Source: a virus
DNA: 54,831 nt
Strand: one strand, 5' to 3'
IMG/VR virus record: IMGVR_UViG_3300006100_000015
Span: 1-54,831 of that record
The notes under the pieces: generated by a model
Seen by the model: only the letters and a program-made list of their open reading frames with translations
Told to the model about the DNA's origin: nothing
The model's database searches: none
Part shown: piece after piece, positions 29,301 to 35,434 of the stretch
Position numbering within the stretch: the stretch's first letter is position 1
Layout of the letters: every line of letters begins with the position of its first letter
Translations under genes and position numbers: made by a program

Positions 29301-32300
29301 CTCCTATCACTTGGGGTAAAAATTATTTCAATAGCGGAAACGTTAGCGTAACAATCAGTGCTCCATTTAGTGGAACTGTTTGGAGTGGAAGTTCGAGTGC
29401 AACAAGTGGCTCATACTATTACTATTATAGTGGTGCAACTCAAGCTACAAACTATTACCTAGCAACATCGAGCGGAACATTTTCATCAACTGCTCCAACG
29501 TTTACAACAGGTACAGGATCTGCAGGAACATATGGTGTGTCATTGACATTCGTAGGTACTGCCGCAACTGCAACTCCAACATTGACAGATTACGGTGTCA
29601 GCAGTTACACAATTACTAACATTGGTTACGGTTATACTGCAACTCCTACTATTACAATATTAGATACTAGTGCTAAATTTGTTGCAATTTCTACAACAAC
29701 TACAGCAACAGCTTATAGTACAGTAGCTAATTTAGGATCATCTTGGACTTCTGGTAACGCACTTCCATCCGCTGGATTTAACAGTTTAACTTATGGTAAC
29801 GGAATTTATGTTGCAGTTGGTTACACTGGAACAACATCTAATGCCAGTGCTATTATTACATCTAGTCCAGACGGTGTTACATGGACTGGCAGAACAGCTC
29901 CAAGCGGTGCAACACAAGCGTTTACATCTGTGGCATTTGGCTGGACTGGACCAGGATCTAGTGCAACAACTACAGGTATGTTTGTAGCTATCGCAACTAA
30001 CAGTACATCAACAGCTTACAGTACTAACGGTTTAACATGGACTACTGGTGGTGCATTACCGTCAGTTGCTAACTGGTCTAGCGTAACTTATGGTAACGGA
30101 CGTTTTGTTGCAGTAGCCGCAGGTAGCAATATTGTTGCATACAGCAACAACGGTGGTGTAACTTGGTACTCAAGTGTAGCAAATAACGGTACATACTTAC
30201 CATTAGCACAAAACTGGGGAATCTCATACGGAGAAGGACAGTTCTTTGCAACAGCAACAGGACCAACTCCTACAATGACAGCTACTACTTCAAGTGGTAA
30301 CTTGATTACATTAAGCAGTACAGCCGGTTTGAACGTAGGAAATACTATTGTTCCAACAGCAGTGACTGAAACTACAGTGGCTAGTCAGACAATTAATGCA
30401 ACAGCAATTGGATTGTCAACATCGTTTATTTCTAACGGTATTGCAGGCAACGCAGGTACAACATTAACTGCACCAGTTGGTTTAGGTCCGTTTGCACTAG
30501 GTATGTATTTGACTGGTTCAAATGTGACATCAGGAACTTACATTACTGGTAGCAATACATTTAATTCAACATCGTCAACGATTGCAGGATCTATATTGAC
30601 CATTGGCGGTACAGTTACTGGTACTGGTACAACCAGTGCTTATAGTGTACAACCTGGAATGGCATTAACTGGCGCACAATTTAACACTACAAGTTCATAC
30701 ATTTGGAACACGTACTATCCAAGTGGTGTACAAACTGGTGTATTTGTACCAGCAGGTACAACTACTGGTGTAATTACAACAGGTAGTCAGTTGAGCGGTA
30801 CAAATATAACTACTGGTGCTACTTATATTGTTTCAAATCCAACTACTTCAGGTAGCACAATTACTGGAACAGCATCTCCAAGCACAGTAGTTACATTCAA
30901 CGGTAGTGTTTCTATAGTTAACGGACAAGGTATTTTAACTGTGTCTTCAACACCAAGCGGTGTTGGTATTCAACCAGGTTATATTCTAAGTGGTACAGGT
31001 GTTACAGCTGGCACAACTATTGTTGCACCATACGGTTCATCAACAACTCCAACTAGCTCAACCGGTCAGTGGATTGTCAGCGTAGCAACAGTAGTTAGTT
31101 CAACTGCATTGACAGGCACACCATATGTACTTACAACAACTGGTACTATCAACAATAATACATTAATACCAGGTATGGTATTGGCTAGTACAGGCGGTAC
31201 TGGTACAATTACCGCTGGTACATATATTACTGGACAAATCAGTACTACAAGTAGTGCGGTAGGTACAGGTACAGGAGTAAGCGGAACAATTGGTACTACT
31301 ACACTAGTAATATCTGGTTCATCGACTGGATTCGCTGTAGGACAATTAATTACTGGCGGTAGTTTGTTCTATAACACTTATGTAGTTGCTGTTTCAGTTG
31401 CAACCAACACAACAATTACATTAAGTCAGCCATTATATGCAACAATCGGTGGCGGAACATACAACGGTTATATTCCTGGTACTGCTGGACAATACTTTAT
31501 TAGCACTACTAGTTTAGTAACCAGTGTTACTGTAACCGGTAATGCATGGGTAGCTAACACTGGCTCATTAGTTCCATCTACAACAATAACAGGCGGATTG
31601 ACTGCTTATATTGCATATCAAAATACAAGCTCTGCAAGTGCAGTAGCAAGTCCAAGTTGGGCATCTGGTGGTACTATTGGTGCAAGTTCTTTTGTTGTTA
31701 ATACTGGAACAGGTATCGTAGCAGGCCAATTAATTATTGGTACAGGCATCCCATCAGGAACAGTAGTAGCAAGTTCATATGTTCCTGGTAGTACAACAGT
31801 TCCATTAGCCGTGGGAGTCGCAGGAGGCGCGGCGGCAACTATTGCTGGGTCAAATGCTACTGGTACTTATAACTTCTATACAGCAGGCGGAACTGGTACA
31901 TACACATTGAATACTAGTGCATTAACTATTTCAAGTGCTCAGACAATTGGCGGACAAAGCTGGACAATTACTCCAAGTCAAACAGCGGCAGCTGGTGCAA
32001 TCACTGGTACACAAAATACAATTACAGTTGGAAACACAGCCGGTATGTCAGTGGGCGAACCAATAGTGTTTACGAGTAATATTGTTAGCACAACATTGAC
32101 TACAACAGCCGCTACTGGTAACTTGTTAACAGTTGGTACAACTGTTGGTATGGCGGTAGGTGCTCCAGTCGTGTTTACAGCAGTGACCCAAACTGGTAAT
32201 ATTACTTCTACATCTAGTACTGGTAACACAATTACATTGAACTCAACTACTGGTTTAGTACAAGGTGAAACTATTGTGTTCACAGCAGTTAGTCAAACAA

Positions 32301-35053
32301 CTACATTAACTGCTACAACTAACGGATCATTTACATTATCAAGTTCTAGTATTACTAACAGTATATTAACTGTTGGTACTTTGAGTGCAGGTACAATCAC
32401 TCCAGGAGCTGTTATTTCAGGTGGTAGTATTCCTGCTGGAACATATATTATATCAAATATATCTGGTAGTGGTAACGGTAGTACTTGGAACGTAAGTACA
32501 AGTTCAGGATTTACACAAACTAGTACAAGTATTACAGGTACATTAAACATTATCACTGTTAACTCTAACAGCGGTATGTTAATTGGTGAAACATTTACAG
32601 TTGCTACTAACGTAGGTAACTTGATTTCAGGTAACACATATTATATTACTAAAACTATTAGTACTAACCAGCTTGCTGTAGGTACTGTGTATGGTGCCAC
32701 AAGTGATTTGACTTTAGTAACAACTACTGGTCAAAGTGTTAGCGTAACAGCTGGTGCGACATTAGGCGGCGGTAATTTAACAGCTAGTACTACATTCTAT
32801 ATCACTAGTGTAGCAGGCAGTAATATTACAATTAGTACAGTATACAATGGTTCATCGGTAACTATTGCTAACGGTACAGGTGTATGGACATTTGTAGCAG
32901 GTGCCGCTTTTGGTAGTATTACAAGCGGTACAACATACTACGTTACAAGCATTCCAACTCCGGGTGTAAACGGTACAATCACTGTAAGTACAACTTATGG
33001 CGGTTCTAACTTAACTGTAACAAACGGAAATGGATCATGGTCAGTAACTGAAGGTGCAACATTTGGTGGATTAACATCCGGCTCGACATATTTCATTACT
33101 GAAATTGTTGGAAGTACACTAATATCAGTAAGTACAATTTATGGTGGAACCAATGCGGTAGTTACTAACGCTGGCGGATCTTGGACTGCACAAGCAGGTT
33201 CATTATTTGGTAACTTGATTTCAGGTAATACATACTATATTGCTAGTATTGCAGGCAATCAGATTACTGTAAGTGCAAGTAGTACTTTATCTCCAGTAAT
33301 TACATTAGTTAATGACACAGGTGCATGGACAAGTACAATTGGTACAAACATCGCGGCAACAAGTTGGGACGGTATCAACTGGACACAGCAAACATTGCCA
33401 ACATACGCAAGTTGGATCACTCCATCATTTGGTAATCCATTAGTTACAACAACTGGTTACACACCACTATGGGTAACCGCAAGTAACCAATCTGGTACAG
33501 TAGCGGCAAGTATTCATACCGGTGCAACACCGTTGGCACGTACAAAAGTAGCTAGTGGTGCTTTAACTGAAATACGTATGATTGAACCAGGCAGTGGATT
33601 TGCTAAAGGTGTTGTTACTGGAACTACGTATGTTGCTGGTACAACAGTTACCGTAACAGCCGTATCTGGAAATTCAATTACAATCGGTGCAACCAATTTA
33701 ACAATTGGCCAACCAATTACATTTGCTACTGGGTTTGGTAACGTAGTTGCAAACACAACTTATTATGTACAAGTAACAAGTTCAGGTACAACACTAACTA
33801 TCAGTTCAACTTATTATGGTAGTCCATTTAATGCAGGTACTGCAAGTAGCATATCAGTAGCTGGTACAGTTGGACCATTGAATTTAATTACTGTAGATCA
33901 AACAGAAAACATGTATAATCTACAACCAATTGAATTCAATACTGTAAGCTCTGGCGGATTAAGCACACAAACAACTTACTATGTAATTGGATCAACAATT
34001 CAATCTACTACATTCCAAGTTGCAACTTCATCTGCATTGGCAACAATTGGTACTAGTGTTACATTAACAACAAGTACTCCAACTGGTATGCAATATACAA
34101 CAGGACCAACATTAACTATTACCGATCCTAACCAAGTTAACAAAGCACCAACTCGTGTACGTACAGGTGATGGTGTGTTAGGTAACCCAAGTTTCCCATG
34201 TCGTGGTGCTGGAAATGCAACAGCAACAGCAAGTATTACTGGCGATGGATATGCTGATATCTACCAGAATACAGCATTTATTAACGTTGCTAATTTATAT
34301 GCATTACCTGCCGCAGGTGCTAACGTACAGTTCAGCAGTATTTCTAACGCATGGTACAAACTAGTTGCTACAAGTAATCAATTAGGACAAGCAGGTAACT
34401 ATACTGCTACATTCCAAGTAAGTCCAAGTCTAACAACTTATCTTGCTCCACCGAACGGTGCATTGATTACTACAAGATTGAAATACAGTCAAACACGTTT
34501 AACTGGACATGACTTCTTGTATGTTGGCTCAGGTAACCAAACACAAACTAACTATCCAAACGTTACTGATGCAAATGCAATTCAGGCTAACCAAACATAT
34601 CCAAATATTGGTGGTCGCGTATTCTTTACATCAACTGACCAAGACGGTAACTTTAACGTTGGTAACTTGTTTGGAGTTCAACAAGCGACTGGTACAGCTA
34701 CATTGAATGCCAACGCATTTAACTTAGCTGGATTACAGAGTTTGACACTAGGTTCAGTAAGTTTAGGTGTAAATAGTGCAACGATTACGCAATTTAGTAC
34801 AGATCCGTACTTTACTGCTAATAGTGACAATATTTTACCAACACAAAAAGCTATTAAATCTTACATCACAGCCCAAATTGGTGGCGGATCAAGTAGTTTG
34901 AACGTAAATACACTAACGGCAGGACAGATATACATAGCTGGTAATACTATTAGTAACCTAAATGGTAATCAAATTTATGTTAGCAGTAAGATGCTGTTCA
35001 CAGGCGGAATTGACGGTGCTCCTGTAGCTACCGTATTCTTCTTATCAAGATAA
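20381..35053 (+). CDS. Giant multidomain tail fibre/adhesin, 4890 aa
   Basis: A paralogue of the 2845-aa protein with the same order (approximate residues): 1-705, CBM5/12-like repeats; 757-2560, an enlarged beta-helix region opening VYVSSTTGVD, with VKTGTYNEVLPIVVPSYTSI (1120) and GGYKSMVANDYTCVIGDGIG near its end; 2823-3280, BNR/Asp-box-like repeats; 3300-4320, long arrays of GTTYYV-type modules, the last few tandem; 4583-4890, the conserved end (DFLYVGSGN, FFTSTDQDGNFNVGNLFGVQ, STDPYFTANSDNILPTQKAI). It carries four copies of a helical RDxGxxIDxLxYDxxxGGN module against one in the shorter paralogue. At roughly 500 kDa it would be an exceptionally long virion protein. Glycan recognition is inferred from the fold types; no catalytic residues were identified. 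Confidence 0.85.
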   Translation: MAQFKLGRIKFVYQGTWTTGTGYVVDDVVTVGGRTYICTTSNTASATFATDFSSGYWSVVADGSRWTGNWTNNQYYLVNDQVLYGGVVYLCTTAHTSASSTATITPTAATANGTTATLTFTALSSNIQPFLVGASITVSGFSAQTGFNGTFTVTACTATTVSYALAQSLTGTVMGTVSGTGTLGLEVNQSNWTSFASSFNWTGAWTINTRYKYNDLVSYGGLNYICNTAHVSANTTTLGLEANQSSWTVFNTGVAYQGLWNGNSTHYRINDIVKYGASLWICTTAHTSSGTFASANFSVFVNGLEYVSGGNNAWVGSITLTAASASGGTATLSFATQSAIPFAVGQSITVSGVTPSSFNGTFIVTGTPTTTQVSYALAGSLTGSVFGTVAANYVTGDIVSYGGNLYTAIASNTATTPSTGTASWQVFSTGFSFQGDWSGLTSYKIGQVVRLGGYTYMAMADNAQQTIIANQTSSGSNSVSVSATGSLVANLPIVFSGTSFGNIVSGTTYYVGTIIDSTHITLLTSSGGSTLAVTNATGSLTGTTQSQPPFSTYWTRLNAGIRWNAGTTQSYNGLSGTNITAAGSGAQFNVTTSGTTYSVTVKSGSQGTGYSASTTLKILGTQVGGISPANDITITITGVTAGAINLSSGITWTGYSVTWITASNYVLGDVVYFGANSYICVSAHTSASGNRPDADTTGTYWNLLASGAESAVLTTQGDLAYYGTNGPTRLPVGTDGQILRVGGTIPSWAYYGQINNIVYVSSTTGVDSLGASQGTTIDKPWATIRYACYQIENGYLNTNTTGLLSINKQFMLKEINNYVYYSYSFNVTGTSVQTITVGGTSSIAQTVTTNMYSGMPIVFTQTSGNIVAGTTYFVAQVINSTSFNIATTYANATAASPTLFTVGTGSANIGTYSYNQAKTERDTGTVIDGLLFDIGRGGNYKTTTNALAYFANSTTFATNVNAYDIPPFVSALNYLNTLATNYVLTNTSAAVSYQSTVWPGVTITGASGTGAVATITFATQPYVYPVGQFITVAGVNPSGYNGTYIVVASTLTSVSYASTTTTSYVSGGTVNVARATQQINTGYTAELTGVARVANLISIITSPLTLGYTTNVQPAATPNTTIFVKTGTYNEVLPIVVPSYTSIIGDELRGTVVQPAGPNLNMINDKTRSINSLTRIQSLIPNLLQNTAITPTSGNTQYLTVTGASGTGSVATLTFASQTSAPFNVNQYITVTSVNPSGYNGSYIVTAVTTNSVSYTSTTSASYVSGGVVSGQATGLPAGDVGSTTVVNQINTSVSLINDMIYNGLPKTPAITIPQLTGYNTSYLVGFGYGITQIQNNYLFIKAEIAAYLNTYYSSVWTTFGGTNQTETLRDIGFVLDGLQYDMTYGCNNQSIINGSSYYSLQIPQILASYNAATVGALQRLQAIISQIVTGTSVTATSGNSVTQSTGGSAGSAAAASFAAGRVGDVIYWLQNATSNATTLTLVGSVSGTTLTVTSGTGNGIYIGSMLTGTGVVAGTYIVNQLTSSASATAATTLASGGSAGTNTFVVSSATGIAAGQLITGTNLPAGSYVSSSYISGTSITVVNAFGAPQNFTSTGGTGAYLFYPANGAGTYTLSTSGNTGTTFTALSTFTPVTSGAYALVTNQYLQTAYNNLIARQTEIASDAQVWVQKYYQAYPISQSLTQRDAGYIALALAWDVLFGTNFNSIACGRAFNRLNASALALVANTNQELNATTGAITFIGFKAKQIASAGSTVQAQTLIDDIVTKINGQVAFNTVGSAILAGTQTIAYGTADVITVTTSGGTATFSVSLTPATTGQTITYITAGGLATFSSAQTLVKGTSVTLAAAAGGMSAGTYYVTTGVNNSFTVSLSSSYANAVAGTPGSFTGGTVTGAVGVVTIGTYYNTIASVTVTSGGNWNNTSLYSAAQATTTTSSGQGLTLSLGFVSSSYSTTVAGVQTSSNIVTLGSTAGMPTNMPITFSGLPALGSVTATATTTTSNLITVATTTGLSVGQQVYFTGTVFGNIVPSQLYYIASIPTPGTNGTITVSLTFGGGNVALISATGTMTMAFNNAGGLWNNTTYWINSLQSAATLSTLAITSTTGVFSCATSSVTLTVGQPVVITGTFSAGSITGYTSGATYYIIGNPTSTAFQLSATLGGSAVTSTTSGGTITGITVTVPAATLTLTNSFKSGTAYTITNTVTGMSATTTAGATVTWPYLNNPMINGSLTYNDNVLTIQGTEILRANIPFLAAEASAYTVASYGGTVSSITSGSVVNTSGAHNLLVNDPVVFTGTVGSSNIVAGTTYYVLTVPSSTTFTISATQYGTGTQTTFTLATGSLGSLTVGYYYNYAKCVRDTTNFINALIYDINYTGNWKSMRAAELYVNAVAGSTTQNFYLVRNACGIRNQTMNGLTGVLSTANAYGTRRPTAGAYASLDPGFGPNDQNAWVYARSTFVQNCTMFGYACVGAKVDGALHAGGYKSMVANDYTCVIGDGIGWWTTGTGSLSELVSVFNYYSYAGYMSELGGRIRATNGNSSYGTYGVVAEGVDTFETPIYGTVNNRSYGPQVTNVVTDSTTQILRLEYENAGTNYTNAIPTISGSGYNILSFADEFRDAGVFESRLIDLNNGLGVGGSSYVSSVNVGQGGAVGYITIAAADVALTGSYNGMKVQITAGTGVGQYASILTYTNGSKIAQIIRTTFATLTVTSSSTTALTVASTATLYVGMPIYLSTTATNMNLTAYQVYYVQAISSTTQFTLALTSGGSAITGLTATSGQTVSLYAAGWDHVVPGTPIVNTLDLTTAYIIEPYVSFTGPGYAATARTLPATAIWSSITYGAGNYVAIANGSTSTAISTNGKTWTPGGALTASAFTNVVYGGGQSAAATVTLGGFGGSGAQLTAVIGTGTSLGQVVGVNVINGGYNYNTAPSLLFTGGGGTGAQGTAVVLNGVIQSVIITVNGSGYTSAPTVTVVTSAITAITPITWGKNYFNSGNVSVTISAPFSGTVWSGSSSATSGSYYYYYSGATQATNYYLATSSGTFSSTAPTFTTGTGSAGTYGVSLTFVGTAATATPTLTDYGVSSYTITNIGYGYTATPTITILDTSAKFVAISTTTTATAYSTVANLGSSWTSGNALPSAGFNSLTYGNGIYVAVGYTGTTSNASAIITSSPDGVTWTGRTAPSGATQAFTSVAFGWTGPGSSATTTGMFVAIATNSTSTAYSTNGLTWTTGGALPSVANWSSVTYGNGRFVAVAAGSNIVAYSNNGGVTWYSSVANNGTYLPLAQNWGISYGEGQFFATATGPTPTMTATTSSGNLITLSSTAGLNVGNTIVPTAVTETTVASQTINATAIGLSTSFISNGIAGNAGTTLTAPVGLGPFALGMYLTGSNVTSGTYITGSNTFNSTSSTIAGSILTIGGTVTGTGTTSAYSVQPGMALTGAQFNTTSSYIWNTYYPSGVQTGVFVPAGTTTGVITTGSQLSGTNITTGATYIVSNPTTSGSTITGTASPSTVVTFNGSVSIVNGQGILTVSSTPSGVGIQPGYILSGTGVTAGTTIVAPYGSSTTPTSSTGQWIVSVATVVSSTALTGTPYVLTTTGTINNNTLIPGMVLASTGGTGTITAGTYITGQISTTSSAVGTGTGVSGTIGTTTLVISGSSTGFAVGQLITGGSLFYNTYVVAVSVATNTTITLSQPLYATIGGGTYNGYIPGTAGQYFISTTSLVTSVTVTGNAWVANTGSLVPSTTITGGLTAYIAYQNTSSASAVASPSWASGGTIGASSFVVNTGTGIVAGQLIIGTGIPSGTVVASSYVPGSTTVPLAVGVAGGAAATIAGSNATGTYNFYTAGGTGTYTLNTSALTISSAQTIGGQSWTITPSQTAAAGAITGTQNTITVGNTAGMSVGEPIVFTSNIVSTTLTTTAATGNLLTVGTTVGMAVGAPVVFTAVTQTGNITSTSSTGNTITLNSTTGLVQGETIVFTAVSQTTTLTATTNGSFTLSSSSITNSILTVGTLSAGTITPGAVISGGSIPAGTYIISNISGSGNGSTWNVSTSSGFTQTSTSITGTLNIITVNSNSGMLIGETFTVATNVGNLISGNTYYITKTISTNQLAVGTVYGATSDLTLVTTTGQSVSVTAGATLGGGNLTASTTFYITSVAGSNITISTVYNGSSVTIANGTGVWTFVAGAAFGSITSGTTYYVTSIPTPGVNGTITVSTTYGGSNLTVTNGNGSWSVTEGATFGGLTSGSTYFITEIVGSTLISVSTIYGGTNAVVTNAGGSWTAQAGSLFGNLISGNTYYIASIAGNQITVSASSTLSPVITLVNDTGAWTSTIGTNIAATSWDGINWTQQTLPTYASWITPSFGNPLVTTTGYTPLWVTASNQSGTVAASIHTGATPLARTKVASGALTEIRMIEPGSGFAKGVVTGTTYVAGTTVTVTAVSGNSITIGATNLTIGQPITFATGFGNVVANTTYYVQVTSSGTTLTISSTYYGSPFNAGTASSISVAGTVGPLNLITVDQTENMYNLQPIEFNTVSSGGLSTQTTYYVIGSTIQSTTFQVATSSALATIGTSVTLTTSTPTGMQYTTGPTLTITDPNQVNKAPTRVRTGDGVLGNPSFPCRGAGNATATASITGDGYADIYQNTAFINVANLYALPAAGANVQFSSISNAWYKLVATSNQLGQAGNYTATFQVSPSLTTYLAPPNGALITTRLKYSQTRLTGHDFLYVGSGNQTQTNYPNVTDANAIQANQTYPNIGGRVFFTSTDQDGNFNVGNLFGVQQATGTATLNANAFNLAGLQSLTLGSVSLGVNSATITQFSTDPYFTANSDNILPTQKAIKSYITAQIGGGSSSLNVNTLTAGQIYIAGNTISNLNGNQIYVSSKMLFTGGIDGAPVATVFFLSR
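20410..22500 (+). repeat. Array of CBM5/12-like repeats in the second giant fibre
   Basis: Units open with YQGTWTTGTGYVVDD, WTGNWTNNQYYLVND, WTGAWTINTRYKYND, YQGLWNGNSTHYRIND, YVTGDIVSYGGNLY, FQGDWSGLTSYKIGQ and WITASNYVLGDVVYFG. An intact copy reads HVSANTTTLGLEANQSSW; another has a ~75-residue module wedged between HTS and LGLEVNQSNW. This gives a before-and-after view of a loop insertion. Confidence 0.65.
28850..30240 (+). repeat. BNR/Asp-box-like repeats in the second giant fibre
   Basis: Units with WSSITYGAGNYVAIA-type strands and Asp-box-like turns STNGKTW, SPDGVTW, STNGLTW and SNNGGVTW are recognisable; one more (SWDGINW) lies about 3 kb further on near 33365, separated by the GTTYYV-module array. 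The array thus seems to have been split by a late expansion of the inserted modules. Confidence 0.5.
32740..33350 (+). repeat. Tandem ~48-residue modules in the 4890-aa fibre
   Basis: Four consecutive units of about 145 bases run GATLGGGNLTASTTFYI, GAAFGSITSGTTYYV, GATFGGLTSGSTYFI and GSLFGNLISGNTYYI. Each is followed by an ITVSTxYGGS strand and an NGxGSW or NDTGAW ending. DNA segments such as GGTAACTTGATTTCAGGTAA recur nearly unchanged at 32622 and 33210. Head-to-tail order and residual DNA identity indicate fairly recent duplication. Confidence 0.6.
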
Positions 35054-35073
35054 AATAAAAACGGAGAAATAAC

Positions 35074-35412
35074 ATGGCAGGATCAGGAAATAAAGCAACG
35101 ACACAATTGAACGCAGGTACACAGTCTACTTATTCGTTAATCTATACAGTACCAACCGGTTACTACGGTGTTTATAACATTTCATTTACAAACACTACAG
35201 CTTCTGCGGCAACTATTAGATTATATATAGGTGCAAGTACTGCGGCATCTCAGGTTGCCAGTGAAGCATATGAATACTTAACAACAGTAGTTGGTTATGG
35301 TGTGTTTGAACGTACAGGAATTGTAATGGCAGCTGGTGCAAACATTGTTGCTAGCTCAAGCGTTGCTGGTGTAAACGTTAACGTTTACGGAATTGAAACA
35401 TCGACATCATAA
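35074..35412 (+). CDS. Small beta-rich virion protein (~110 aa), copy 3
   Basis: A 112-residue protein: NKATTQLNAGTQSTYSLIYT, GYYGVYNISFTNTTASAATI, RLYIGASTAASQVASEAYEY, then MAAGANIVASSSVAGVNVNVYGI. The strand order matches the small proteins at 6154 and 11069 (T-rich start, N.T..A..I.LY strand, AGANIVASS turn). It sits between the largest fibre and the S74 fibre. ACGGAG precedes the start. Function unknown; small size and placement suggest a fibre-associated subunit. Confidence 0.65.
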   Translation: MAGSGNKATTQLNAGTQSTYSLIYTVPTGYYGVYNISFTNTTASAATIRLYIGASTAASQVASEAYEYLTTVVGYGVFERTGIVMAAGANIVASSSVAGVNVNVYGIETSTS

Positions 35413-35434
35413 TTAGTATAAGAGAGAATAAAAC

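Noticed and set aside
11809-35053. Diversity-generating retroelement target in the giant fibres
   Set aside because: No reverse transcriptase, template repeat or C-type-lectin variable end was seen. The repeats here are protein modules, not a template/variable pair.
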